NCBI RefSeq assembly: GCF_932526225.1
Contig: NC_064039.1
Location: 13,906,139 to 13,970,138, forward strand
Length of the DNA: 64,000 nucleotides
Source: Nematostella vectensis
Lineage: Eukaryota > Cnidaria > Anthozoa > Actiniaria > Edwardsiidae
Direction: 5' to 3'
Position numbers and translations under genes: made by a program
In this document: positions 10,901 through 24,460 of the stretch, one piece after another
Layout: each line of letters opens with the position of its first letter
Numbering within the stretch: position 1 is the stretch's first letter
The notes under the pieces: model-generated
What the model was told of the DNA's origin: nothing
The model's database searches: none
What the model saw: the letters and a program-made list of their open reading frames with translations, nothing else

Positions 10901-13900
10901 ATAGTGAAACAAAGAGAAATCCTTAACCTGAAAACAGCTCTTGCAAAACAGCAGAAGGAAAACGAGGAGCAATCGAAAATAGCCGATAACTACAAGGCAG
11001 AGCTCGCTCATATGAAGGAGATTAAACAAAAGGCAGACAGCGCACCGCAGGTTTTTGAGAAATGTGAGAACAGAGACAAAGGTACAGAAATGGCCGCAGA
11101 TGGAAGTGCGGCACTGCGAAAAGAGGTGAAAACTCAAATCGAGGATATCGAGGATTTGCAGGAAGAGGTTCAGAAGCTGCAACAAGTTCTAGCGAACGAG
11201 ATGGAAACCTCAAGAAATCACAAGGAACAGGTGGCTAAACTCAAGGATTCGCTCAGGATTGCTAGGGAAGCAAAAGACTGCACATTCAAACGAAACAAGG
11301 AGTTAGCAGAACAACTTCAACGAAAAGACGCAAAGATTCATAACCTCACAGCGACAATGGAGAAAAACAAAAAAAGTACAGAGAATGAGAATTGGGGTAA
11401 AATGGTCGATGAACTTCGAGCCGCGGTAGAGGAGTCTCAGAACCAATGCAAGTTCTTCGAGACCAGAATTCAAGACTTAAGGAACGACCTCAGTGAAAAA
11501 GACCGCACGATTATAGAACTGCAGGCGCAGATGGATGGGCTGGCCACGGCAATCCCATCAGATTCAAGTACCCCTAAAAGAGAAAAGAAAGTAATTAAAA
11601 AAGAAAACGAAGAGGGAGAGAGTTTGTCTCTTACAGGTTTGCAGGATGAAATCAGGATCCTCAAAGTACAAGTGACACTCAGAGATAAGAGCATTGAGGA
11701 AAAAATCAGCGAGGTTTACAAAAAAGACAAGACAATCAAGAAACTCCAACACGAGAAAGAAATAGAGCTTCGCGCGCTCGCCGAGACAATAGAGAAACTG
11801 CAGGATGAATCCGAGAAACTGCGCACTGAAAATGCACTCCTTGAAAATGAGGCATCGGACACAATGGACGGTTGTGCTTTGAGGGACGAGAATGCTCTGC
11901 TAAGAAAGGAACTCAATGAGATGAGCTATTCTTTGGCTGTTACACGAGCCGAATGCGGCGATCTGCGAGAAGAGCTGACCCACATGGAGAACAAAAGCGA
12001 GCAAGTCCACGACTCGCTAGCGCATGCGCAGTCACTGAAAGATGACCTTGAGAGCCAAGTTGATGACTTGAACTTCCAAAAATCTAGCTTGGAGAAAGAG
12101 AATGATTTGCTAAGGAAGAAGATGGAGATTGTCGAGGAAGAAATGAAACTGACAGCGATCGAGAACAAACCCTTGGACGCCGTGGATGCAAAACCGCTGT
12201 CAGAGGAGAACGAAGCACTAAAAGCTCAGATTTCTCAGATCACTGTTGAGCTGGCATTGAATAGGGAGGAACTTCTTGGCGCCAAACAGGAGCTTGAAAA
12301 AACTCGTGACAAATGCGCTTCTCTGCAGGACCAAATCTCAGATATGGAGCAAAAGAAGGACGACTTAGAAAACCAAGTTACAGGGTTATCCTCGCAAAGA
12401 AACACACAGGAAAAAGAGCTGGGACTTTTGAAAAAGAGAATGGAATATACAGAGGAGGAGATAAGGCGGACGGAGCAGGATTTGTCGAGAAAGGCCGAGC
12501 AAATTAAACAAAAGGAAAGCGAACTTCGTAGACTATTCGCCGAGTCATCGTCCGATAGTCGGATTCGTGAAAATATGGAATCGAGGCTTCGGAATGAGCG
12601 GGAAACACAGGAGCAAGCTATCAGGGGTGAGTTCTAGAATCTTGGGAAACCTGTGGATCGTTTGTTACTTATTTTATTGCTGTTACTTTATTGGGTTTAT
12701 TGGAATAATTCTAATTTTACTGGTATAAATCATAACCCGGAATTGAATTTAGGTGCGTAAGTTGGCTAACCTGCTCTACAAACCATAAATCAGTTTAGAA
12801 TTTTCTGTGGGATGCTCATGATCAAGAAGAACGCATTTCTTTTATTGCTAAGGATGACTTAGTAGAAAATTCAGTAGATTGTACATAATTAGTACAGCGC
12901 ATTATGACACATTGAATCTATTATGTACCGGAAAGATTTATTCCAGAGCTAAACATTTCCGGGTCCGATTAAAGGCAATTTATTTACTTCCTTTTGCGAC
13001 AAGAATTACGAGATCATATCGATAGCTTTGCTCTTGTTGTTGTTGTGATTACGAATAAACAAAACAATAAAAGCCAGTAACCGAAAACCACGCATTTAAA
13101 CAACTCGTGTCCGATGTCTCAAGGGACTTGCGCTTTGTTGGTACCAATAAGAAATCAGGTGGTCGATACTTATTCCAGGGCAAGCCTTTCTAAGCAAGGC
13201 AATACGCGTAACATGCGAAGGGCATTGAAGGGCATATTTACCAACAAGAGTATTAGGTTGGAGAATGCGCCTAATAGGGAAAAATAGTAAGATAACTCAC
13301 TTATGATATACAGAGCAGTTTTGAAGGCATAACAATAGGTCTATTGTCTATCATTTGGCTTGGGTGTAGAATTGGCGGCCTTTTTGCTGTCCCAGCTGAT
13401 TGCGTCAGGACACAATAGAATTCGAGGCTTTTTGATTTGTCAGCGAATTGTAAAGCACCAAAACAGACGCTCTCGTACAGCCAAGCACGCTGCATCGTAC
13501 TTTCAGGGCACGCTGCTAAGTATCTAAGGGAACGACTCGCGAATCTGCGGATAGGGGATATCGAAAATCTCTAGGCCTGTGGGTCTTTTCCAAGAAAGGA
13601 AAAGGTTAGTGTCTTTTAAAACAATATTTTCGTGTTATATTCAGTGAGTTTAGATTTTTGATTTTTGCACAGTTAAGTAAAATGCGTAAACATTTTTTTA
13701 TAAACAAAGTCGATTCACGCTGAGGTTAACATTTAGTTTGTTTAGCTTCAAATTTAGCTTGCACCCTGACTGTGCTCTAACTGACTGTGTAGGAATGTTT
13801 TTGACAATGTAATACTAAAATCATGTACATAAGCATGGGTGGAGTAAACGATGACCTAACTAAACCAAAAGCGTTCAACGAAATCTTGCGCAAGAGGCTA

Positions 13901-16900
13901 ATAAGTCTTTATTACAAGAAAGTGTAAGGTTTGATTCTTAATCCTGAAGTTTTTCCATAGGTCTACACAGCATCTCATCTTCCACCCTCTAGGTACACAC
14001 GACTTTAACAGCCTAAATGATGTGACAGTGATTATGTGAGCAGTATGTGCTAGCGAAAATCTATGTATGCAGCACCTATATTACATGAAACGTTCCTATT
14101 ACTTTCTCGGTCCTGCAACATCATTCCATTCAAGCAATAACAAGCAATACCTTGACCATAGTCTAATGCACTTCGAGGTGTAGTGTGGGTGAAGACAAGT
14201 TTACTTAACGGTCGCTTTTTTATTTTTATTTTCAATTCAAAGAAAGCGTTTTTTCCTAGGCCAGGTAATATGGAAAGGTTAAAAGCCACCGTTTAGTTGA
14301 GATAACTCCTGTTAGTCTAAACAGGAGTCAAAAGTAATATGAGCAAATATAAAAAAATATTATTGACACCATCTATTAGAAGCTATTTATTCGATATAAG
14401 TGGTTGTGTAAAAATATTATTGACACCATCTATTAAAAACTATTTATTCGATATAAGTGGTTGTGTAAACTTTCCGATAAGTATAAATCCAAATGTTTAC
14501 ACTTGTAAACAACGCGCCAGTTGGATAGTTTGCGTTCTTTATGTTTGACAATCAATCTTTGAATCTTTTGTTTGAGGCGCTTTATATTGTTGACAAATAC
14601 ATATGACTAAAGAAAAACCAATTGATCACTTAACTTTAAAAAAACTAAATTCAATTAAACTTCGCATATAATAACCACGCACTGGAAATAAGAAACACAG
14701 TTTATTATAGCGAGCTAAGAAAACACGTTAAAGATTGTCGCTACGGCTGTATAGTGTCCACTCAAATCCATGAATACATCAGTAACCAAGAAAAGAGAAT
14801 ACCTATTGTTTGCACCGTACGTGTGTACAATTACTTGTGCAACGCGTACGCGTATATGACGCGGGATGATACACGGAATTATTACAGCTTAAAGCCGCAT
14901 TGTCACCAGTTTACTTCCGGAGGTCCGACGGAAACCTCAACCGTTAAAAGACAAAAAAATCTATTAGAATCCGAGATATTTAACAGGCCATCCGCTCTAA
15001 ATTATCGATCACATCCTCGAAGAAACTTCCAATAGACACACTGCTTTCAATATTTTGAAATATTTTTCGCGTTTTCTAAGCTACGTAATCGACCGGAAGT
15101 AAACTGGTGACAATGCGGCTTTAACAACTCTCTCTCCTGCAAAATCATGAAATTTCTGATACCAAAATACACTTCACTGTATATAAGATTTTTCACACTC
15201 GCTAAGAATTGCCCTTTTTCTTGCGGTTTTCATACATTCATATTATTGTATTTTTTTTTTTTTTAAATGTCCAACATATGAGGTTTTATTTTCCAGTCAT
15301 AACGTACAAACATTGAGTATATACAGGTCTCGCTATGTCCATAGTATACTTCAAGCTTTATATATATATATTTTTTTCAATTATAAAACATATATATGAA
15401 CGCACTTTGATGCGCTATTTACATTCGCAAACAAAATAGGATATTGATCAAATCGATCCCTCTTTATCGGTTATGTCCACTTGTCGACATTTCCTGACGT
15501 TTCAAATTCTGTTAACTTTTTCTTAGTACTTTAAGCTAAACATGTCAAAAGAATATTGATAATTTCTGACAATATTAGTGCATCTTGTTTCTCTTCTTTT
15601 TTTTTTCAAAAATACACAAATAGATAGTTTTAAAATAAATATCCTACTAAGTCGGAGCCTTTTTTGTTTTATAAAGAAACGAACTCACACTGGCAGAGCC
15701 TTTGGAGAAAACAAATGCTTGATTAAATAATTCGGGTGGAAATCTTAGGGGCTAAAAAGCACCTGTCTTCATTTAACTGGCCGATATACATCCTCTAGTG
15801 TTATATTTAGCAGCAAAAGCCGCATTGGACTTGGTAACTAAATTTTTGTAATTTTTTTATAGTTAAAGAAGAGGTAATCGAGCAACTGACAGTCAAGAAT
15901 TCTGAATTGCAATCTGAGATAAGTAAAATCAAAATGGTATCGACCGAGTCGAGATATGAGCAGCGCAGACTGGATCGTGAGCTTACCGAGATGCGCGACC
16001 GATTCCGGGACGCTGAACGCAAATATGGCACACTTAAAAGCGAAAAAGGCAAGATCGAGGACGAACTCAAAGACACCAAGAAGCGGCTGACGCAATACCA
16101 GACGGAACTGAATGAGGCGAGGACTGAGATTCGGCAGAAAGATGATGTGATACGTAAGTTGAACTACAAGAACGCTGAGCTTCAGACGCTGCTATCGGAG
16201 AAGAACGACGCGTTGAAGAGAGAGGAGAAGCTGCGAATGGAAAACATGAAGGCTCTGGATGTCATGAAGATGAAGCTGGAGCGAGTTGAGGGGGATGACA
16301 AGAAGCAAAAGGACAGACTATTCAGCCTCAAGTCCGCGTGTTCGGAAGCAAACGAGGCGTACGAGATCGTAAAGAAGCAGAACCTTGCACTGAAAACCGA
16401 CTTGGAAGAGTTGAAGAAGAGCTTTGCTGACAAGAATATGGAGGTTGAGAACAACAGACGCGAGAAGGAACGCCTTGAGGAGCAGATTCTGAACGCCTCC
16501 CGCACCATCGACGACATCCGCAAATACAGCAACCGTGACGAGAGCATGTCTCCCGACTCCGCACTGGGGATCTCACTGGAGTCCCTCGGCGATCTAAGCT
16601 CGGGCCCTAACAGCCCGAACTCTGATGTCTCCGACCAGCTGTTTGACGAAGGTGATCTGAAGTTCTCCGCCGAGCACGACCAGAAAGGACTATTGTGTAA
16701 GATGCCGACGATGATCGAGAACTTTCGAGCAGTGGTGCGCGACAACGAGGCGATGAAGATCAAGCTACTGGAGCTAGTCTCTTATAGGCAGAAATCGGAC
16801 AACCAGTTGCAGCATTACACCAGCCTTAGCGATAACCTGCAGAAGGACATCAAGGGCAAGGATATGTTCCTGGAGGAGCTGCAAGGGAAGAGCCGAATGC

Positions 16901-19900
16901 TAGAAGAGGAGCTCCACGAGGCAAAATCCAAGCTCTTGGACGTTGAGAAGAACTACGCCGCAGCCGCGTCAGAGGCGGACCTGATGAAGACAACACTTCA
17001 AGTGCGAGAAGAGACGGTAGACGAGCTTAGAGAGAAGGTGGAGCTGTTGGAGGAGAAAGAGAAGGCACTCGAACTCTACTCCAAGTCCATCGCTGAAAAA
17101 TACGAGCACGAGTCACAGGAAAAGAAGAAGATTGTCGAGATCAGTGAGACACTTGAGAGCAAAAATCGCAAACAGCAGGAGCTCCTGGAATCTTTGGAAA
17201 AGAAACTGTCTGAGTTCTCTGAGAAGGAGGAGAGAATGGCTTCCAAGATCCAGCTCCCAGTCAACGAGTCCGATATCTCTTCAACTGATGTTGCCATGGA
17301 GACGCTAGAAGGGAAGCTAGATATGATTGTCAGGCACAGTGAAGAGCTGTCGAACTCACTGAGCGCTGTGCAGTCAGAGTGCGGCAACCTTCAAGCAGAG
17401 AACGAGCGACTTCTGAGGGAGATGGTAGAGAGAGACGTCTATGATGAGCTTGTAGCGAAGGTTCATGAGCAAGAACTGTCCTTCCAAGCTCGCGAGAGCG
17501 AGTTCTCCGAGAGAGTGTCCAGCTTGGAGGAGCAAATTGGGGCTCTGGAGAGGGAGAATAGAGAAAAGGAAGAGTCCATCAACTGCTGGGTGGAGAGAGA
17601 AGAGGAACTGCTTGACGAGATGAGAGCTGTGAGGCAGCAGTTCGCTCCGCTTGAGACGCGTAACGAGCTCTTGAAGGCTGATATTGAGGCGTTGAAGGAG
17701 AGCAACCGAGGGATGGAGGAAAGCCGCACTAAGATTGAGTCGGAGATCAAGTCAACGAAGGCGAAGATGTGCGAGATGGAGATCACAAACGAGGCGTACA
17801 AGGAGGAAAACGACCGCTTGCGCTCGGAGATAATTGCGCTGTCAGAGGAGAAATGCGAGGTCGAATGCAAGGTAATTGATCCATTTCTATAATTTTTAGA
17901 TGGTCTTATGGTCATATACAGTATTTTATATAAGAACAAACAAGCATTCGCGGAATAGAAAGAGTTATCGAAAAAAAATAATGATTTATGTATACGTAGA
18001 ATAAAGAAGGGTAACCCACTATTCACAAAACTAGTAGAAGGATGGGTCCAAAAGTCTGCTGGCAAATAGCATGCCATTTTCTTCCCAGCCAAACTCGCTT
18101 ACAATCTATCCCTTTCAGCATGAACTGAAAGGGATAGATGTAGGCTTGAGATGGCAGGCTTTGTAACAAACGTTGTTGTTATTATTGTTACTAGGTGTCA
18201 GAGGCCGAGCGACAAGAGGTGAAACTACACGAGGTGATCAAGCACGAACGCGCACAAAGAAGCGAGTTGGAGGCAGAACACAACACAGTATTGAGCAGGT
18301 GCGAGTCCCTGCAGAACGACCTCGTCAAGGCAAAGGAGAGCATCTCTTCCCTCGAACAAGAGCAGGAGAAGACGCAGAGAGTAAAGGATGACATGGAAAC
18401 AAGGCTACTTGAGCTCGCCAACGCCAACAGCAGCTTCAATGACGAGTTGATGGTAGCAAGAAGAGATCTGGGAGAGCTTGAGGATCGCTACAAGGAGGCT
18501 GTACAAGAAGAAGAGGAACTTCGCCAGAAACTTAGCAAATCGAGCATGGAGAACTCTAAACTGAACACCGCGTATGAGCAAAGCCAAAGACGCAAAGAAA
18601 CCGCAGAGAAAGACCTAGTTGAGGCAAATGCAAAGAATGAAGACCTCGAGGCTGCCGTCGAGAAGGCGCGCATGGAGAAGGCGGGAGTGCTTAAAGAGAT
18701 ATCAGCCAAAGAGGAGCAGATTCAACGGATGGAAGCCAAGATGAGTGATCTAGAAGAAGAGAAGCAGAAGTTCACAAACGAGCTCTACCTTAGCACGAGG
18801 AAGGTGTTGAGTTTGCAGCTGAATCTTGAATCTCTGCGAAATGAAGTGTCTCAACTCGGTAAAGAGCTACGTCGTCTCATCCAAGACTCACTCGGACGCG
18901 AACCCCGAGATGAGGCAGAAGAGAAATCGATTGAAGCAGACATCGAGAAGAACCTTATTGAGAGCGAGGTAGTCGTTATGGCGTTGCGCAACAGCATCAA
19001 GACGACTGAGAAGAGTCTAGATCTGATCCGTCCTGAAGCCAAAGTAACAGAGCATGAGTATAACAACTGCCAGAGAGATATCGACTGCATGCACCGTGAA
19101 TTCGCCTTCCTGAAAGACCACTTGACTAACTTCAAGCAATCCTGCCAGAAACAGTCAGATGAGATCCGGCGCATCAAAGAGGACTTGAAGTCCAAGGAAT
19201 CTCTTTTACAAGAGACAAAAGAAGAGCTGGAAGCTCTCAAAGAAGAGAACTCAGAGAACAAAGAGACAATTCTCCACCTTCAAGGCAAGTGTACAGACCT
19301 GGAAACCCTGTTTGCCGAGTACGAAAGCAAGGCAGAAACCACACACGAAGAACTGGTCCAGGCAAATCAGACAATTGCTGCGCTGGAAGGCAATGTTGCA
19401 AAGCTTGAACAGAAGAAAGCAACACTCGAAAAGGAGCGTCTAGTGTACCAAGAGAAGATTAAAAACCTTGAAGCTGGCGTGCGCACGGCGAAAGACGAAA
19501 CTCGTATGGACAAGAAGAGAATCGCCACGCTTGAGGTAGAGTACGCCGAGAAGCAGGGAATGGCACGCGATCTGGAAAAGATGGACGACAACTTGACAGA
19601 ACTTAGACTGAAGTATGATGACTTGGTGAAGGAAAGAGAGGAAGTGAAGTCAGACTTGGCCACGACGCGAGAGGAACTGAGACAAGAACAAATAGAGCTG
19701 AAAAACGCACGAAAGGAGGGTGAGAACATGAAGAAACATGTGATGGCTGAGAAAGACGCACGCAGCAAAGTAGAGCAAGAGCTACACGAGAGCAATGAGC
19801 AGATGAAGACGCAGAAAAGAAACATTCAGGAGCTGCAGCGCAATGTAAGCAAACTAGAGGAAGAGAACGCAGTACTTGAGGAGAAAGTCAAACTCTTGGA

Positions 19901-22900
19901 CGAGGCAAGCAGCAATCTGAAGAACCAGACTGAAGTACAGACTGTTGAATTGAAGCGTCTAAGAGACTCGCTGACCGATGCGAAGAACCAGCTTACCACA
20001 TCAAACAACAACTATGAGGGCAGTGAGAGGGAGCGCAAACGTCTTATGGAGGAGCTCATTCACTCAGAGGAACAAGTGAAAAAGCTTCAAGATACGTGCA
20101 ATGAGCTACTGCACGAGAAGAGCGTCGCATCGGACAAGGTTCTCGCTCTTAATGACACGCTGGAGGCTACAGTATTAAGCTCTGAGCAGATGGCGAATAG
20201 CCTGAAACAAGAGTTGATGACGACGAATAAGGATCTCGCTATCACTCGTAGCACATTGGAAAGGAGCCAGAAGCGAGAGGAGGAGCTTCAGGAAGATATA
20301 AAGCAGATGGAGGACAAGATTGCTATCATTGAGGAAAAGAAACAAGAGATGGTGGAAAAGTTCTGGAAGAGTCAAAACGACCTTTCCGAGGCCGAGAGTA
20401 CTATTGATAGCCTCAGATCTGAAAACAAAGACCTTAAGAACAAATGCGCACTGATCACGCAGAGGGCTGAAAGGCTGGAGGAGACAGTGCAACTGGAGAG
20501 AGAAGAGAGCGAGAAGACTATCGGGAACTGGAACGACAAAATGATGGAGCTGAAGTCTCAATTCACACGCACTTCGGACGAGAGAGATGACTTGAAAGCC
20601 AAGCTTGAAGAGACGGAAGAAACGCTGGCCAGCACAAAAGAAAACCTGGAAGAGACCTCAACCAAATTGAGCGAGACTGAGAAGTTGCGATCCTCTGAGG
20701 TGAGCGAGAGAGATAGCAGCATCGAGGAACTGCGCACGAATAACGAGAATCTCCGGGGGGACCTGAAGAGAACCAAGGAATCCTTCAGAGAGGCGTGCAT
20801 CGAGAACAGTGACCTACGTGAGAAACTGAGTGTAACGGAGGAAAAACTTGAGCGTGTTGATGCCAAGCTGCAAGAGCTAGAGAACGATAATGTGGACGCT
20901 CTAGCAGAAGCTCAAGCCAAGCTGAACGTCGTCAACAGAATGCGCGCATCCAACAGCGGTGAACGCTTCGCAGAACTACAGTCAAGCACCTTCCTGGCCT
21001 CTTCAGATGACGAAGATTACCATGACCGTGTGGACGCTGTGCCATCGCTTCCTGCTCCTACTGTACAAGAGGCGATCGCGTCCTTCCACCGTGCCTGCTT
21101 GAATTCATTCAATGATAACAGAGCGTTGCAAGACAGTTTATCTGCCGCCAAGCAGGAGATTGAACGCCTGGAGGAGACGATCAACAAGGATCGCAACGAC
21201 ATGGCGGAGCTGAAGAGATACCTCGTGGAGTCCGAGAAGAAAAAGACAAAACTGGAGGAGGAAGTGAAGCGTGTGCGCCGACGCTTGGAAAACCTGAAGC
21301 AGAAGGCAATTGAGCTTGAGAGACAGAAAGACGATGAGCTTTGCGAAGTTAAAGGCGATAAAGTATCGCTGGAGAAAGAGCAATGGGAACTAAGGGAAGC
21401 CATCGAGGAGTTGAGGGCGACGCTAAAGGGAGTCGAGGAAGAGCGCGATAGATACGAGAATGAGCTTGATGATTCTAGAAAGCAGTACCTTGACGCCAAG
21501 AATGAGATCAAGCGTACGCAACAGCAGCTGGACGATATCCAGGATAAAATGCTAGACATGAGGAAGAGAGTATTTGAGCTAGAGACAAACGAGAAGTGCA
21601 TGCAGCAACTATTACAGGAACGCGAGAAAGAGCTTCAAGTCAGGCAAAATAAGATCTCGGAGCTTCAAACTCTTTACGACACGTGTAACCAGAAGAAAAC
21701 TGAGCTATACACACAGGCGGCAAAGGCTGAAGATAAGGTGGGACAGCTGGAAAATATTCGTAAAGAGAACGTCACAGAGCAAGCGACGCTCAAAGACGAG
21801 ATTCGATCGCTGAATGGCAGGATCACCGATCAGGAGCGTACATTGGCAAGGACAGAAAAAGAGTTAGAGGAAGCAAAGGAGCGCGGAAATGAGTTGGAAA
21901 TTCAGCGCGGAAGCCTTCAAGCCAGCAACGAGATCCTCAAACACCAGGTCGAAGTCACAAGAGGGGAGATCAAAGCTCTCAAGGAATCATTCGAAAAATC
22001 CACCGAAGACAACATGAACATCTCAAAGGTGCTCAATGACAGAACGACGGAGAAAGAGAACCTAGAAACGGAAAGAAAGTGCCTTTTGCAGGAGAAAAAC
22101 AGAACACAAGATCTTCTAGACAAATCTGAACAGGAGCTGAAGGCAGCAGAGGAGAACCTAGTGAAATCCTTCCAGGAAAATGAATCCCTCAAGAGGCAGA
22201 TGCTTAAAGTACAAAGCACATCGTGCGCAGACTCTGTCAAGTTACAAGCCGACATTGGCAAATTAAAGACCGAGCTGCAGTCCACAAAGAAAGACCTTTC
22301 TGACAAGATCAAGGAATACAACGACCTGTTCGCCAAGAACAAAGTCACAGAGAAAGAAAACGAGTTCCTCAAGAAAGAGTTGGGTAATACCCACAACCGT
22401 GAAGCCGAGCTCAAACTGGATTTCACCTCCACCAACAGCAAACTCCAGAGCTACGTGCTTGAGCGGGAGTGCTGGGAACGTGAGGTGAAGACAGTGCTAG
22501 CCGAGATCGAACACCAGAAGAATTCCAACTCCGCCAAGGAGCAGCGGCTAGAGAGGCTACGTAAACGCTATGAGCAAGAGATCGGATTCCTTAGCCAGCG
22601 AGTGACGGCACTCGAGAGAGAGTTACGAGTTGTTCAAGAGGCGAGTGAGCAGCAGAGGCACGCAGATGAGATTGCGGCGAAACTTGCTCTAGAAGCAAAG
22701 GTAGGTATAAAGCCTTTTTTACTAGAACTCCAAATATTTTACAGTGAAAGAGAGAGAAAGCTGTCAACAGTCTTCTATAGGTCTGGCCTATTGTGAGGAT
22801 TTTGCTCTTAACACTCTAGTAAGCAATTGCAAATAGACTGTTAAATTATCTTTAGCAGAATTGACCTTGGTAACTAACAACCAAGACTTTACCTATAGAA

Positions 22901-23746
22901 GAAATCTAAATAGACAAACACACAGCACCTGATATATAGTATTCTAACCATTTTCAATCTGATTCTAGGATATGGAGATTGACAATCTGCGCATGAGGCT
23001 ACAAGCAACAAAGATGACAGCAAATGATCGCAGCTCCGTAGTGGACCAGATGAAAAACCAGCTAGATGAGCGAAGCCAGCAGATCAACGAGCTAATGGAG
23101 CAGATAAAGATCCTGAAGGACAGTTACCACCTAGAGCTGGCCAGTGTGCAAGCAGACCTGAAATGCTCCCAGATGGAGAACTTGCTAAAGATCAGGAGAG
23201 GTAAGCACTTTACAACAAAGAAATTTGAGTGCTTGTGAACGAGCAAGCTGAAAAGCCAGAATGAGAATGAAATCAGTATACAAATATGCCTTTGTGTATA
23301 GGGGACAAAGGACATAAACCTGTGCATTAGCATCCACCGCCCCACCCCCCCCCCCCTCCACCGCCCCTATCCACTGTCAAGAGTCCACTTGTTGGCCACC
23401 TATGGATGGAATATTAGGGCAACTATTGCAAAACCTTTACCACACATCAGTATTAGACTGGCAAAATACAATAAACCATTAACTCACATTTTATCTATTT
23501 CCCATAGATATGGGTAATGACAACAGCTTCACAGCTAGCCAAGATACAGTGAGTGACCTGTTGGAGGCAATCAAGGCGAGCAGAAAGGAGTCAGAGCGAC
23601 TTCGTAAACTACTTGGAAAAAAGATGATGGAGATGAAGTCTCTCAAGAGACACATCTTATCTGAGAGAACCAGTCCACGACCAATCACGTCTAAGTCATA
23701 CTCAATATATGGCAGAGATAAGCTAGGTGATATTAGTGTAGATTAG
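7967..23746 (+). CDS. Giant coiled-coil protein, family unrecognised
   Basis: Exons 7967-12626, 15863-17871, 18195-22700, 22969-23200 and 23508-23746 join with matching phases (1, 0, 0, 1) into 3,881 codons before TAG. The start is the first ATG after an acceptor at 7964; a distal exon at 4232 is an alternative. Residues 1 to about 400 are Ser/Lys/Arg-rich and probably disordered, with a basic RRHHSFGG patch near 350. From about 415 to 3,800 the protein is almost continuous heptad coiled coil rich in Glu, Lys and Leu. It is broken by Ser/Pro/Gly linkers near 850-882, 1783-1815 and 3150-3200 (the last containing SSDDED, a CK2-type motif). The C-terminal 60 residues are basic and non-coiled. 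I see no transmembrane segment, PACT, GRIP or motor domain. The architecture resembles large scaffold proteins of centrosome, rootlet or Golgi, but no signature assigns it to one of them. Confidence 0.9.
14354..14467. repeat. 57-bp tandem duplication
   Basis: Two adjacent copies of a 57-base unit beginning AAAATATTATTGACACCATC differ at only a few positions. It lies in the first long intron of the giant coiled-coil gene. A small hairpin with 9-base arms (ACTCCTGTT / AACAGGAGT) lies just upstream near 14303-14327. Confidence 0.8.
14889..15124. mobile_element. TTAA-flanked MITE, copy 1
   Basis: The element begins TTAAAGCCGCATTGTCACC and ends with the reverse complement, giving terminal inverted repeats of about 30 bases (through TTTACTTCCGG). 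Both edges read TTAA, which is the target-site duplication typical of piggyBac-type elements. It has no coding capacity. A second copy lies at 27033-27285 in the opposite orientation and a deleted copy at 51303-51389. It sits in intron 12627-15862 of the giant coiled-coil gene. Confidence 0.85.
18104..18139. repeat. Perfect intronic hairpin
   Basis: The arms ATCTATCCCTTTCAG and CTGAAAGGGATAGAT are perfect 15-base complements around a 6-base loop. It lies about 55 bases upstream of the acceptor of the third large exon, and the left arm itself ends in a pyrimidine tract plus CAG, so the hairpin would mask an acceptor-like sequence. Confidence 0.75.
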
Positions 23747-24460
23747 ACTCTATCTAGGGGAAGGGAGGAGGGAGGGATCTTTTTTATATACATGTAAGCA
23801 TACAGAATATTATCAGTTATCTTTTTGGTTCAGCATTATAAAACAAACTAAGGCTTTGGAAATTATTTGCTAATTTTTCAAGTTTCTTTCAAGGAAATAC
23901 ATTCATGTTTGATCTATCATACCATGCTTACAAATTATCTAGTTTTCATTTTTAAAAGCTTGATGATAATTATATCTAGCAAAAACATCAGCTTATTAAT
24001 AAAAAATAATATATTTTTATAAGTATTTTTTGTACAACTATAAATATAACTTGGGCCATGAATTCTCCGTTTAATATTGTCTTTAGAAAGCAAATGTGCT
24101 TGTGTTCTTTTGGCCAAATTCAATGGAAATAGGCAGACATAAACTTATAACTGAGAAAGCAAATGATGCACTTCAGAGTAACAAAAACCACTGATACAAA
24201 AAGGAAAGCAGAGAATCAACAGGCCTTAATAGTTCCAAAGCTTCTGTATTGCATAGCATTTATTTGTAGTGTGAATATAAGCTGATAATAATAAGTTATA
24301 CCAAGATGAGTTATCTTGATAATATAGTAAATATTAGAGGTTAAGAATCCAGTCACAACAATAGTAAAAGTTTAAAGTATTCTTAGTGTGCACCAATACA
24401 CTTCTTGTAACCATATCGTGTGTGTTTTGAAAAAGAAATAAAATATATTTTGCATCAAAG
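23747..24460 (+). other. Likely 3' UTR of the giant coiled-coil gene
   Basis: About 700 AT-rich bases follow the TAG at 23744-23746. An AATAAA signal at 24437-24442 is the first convincing polyadenylation signal in plausible range and is followed by a T/GT-rich stretch. No competing exon is visible. Confidence 0.5.

Noticed and set aside
16182-21601. Long antisense frames rich in Ser, Leu and Phe opposite the giant coiled-coil exons
   Set aside because: They are complements of GAG/AAG/CTG-rich coiled-coil codons and have no splice or domain support.
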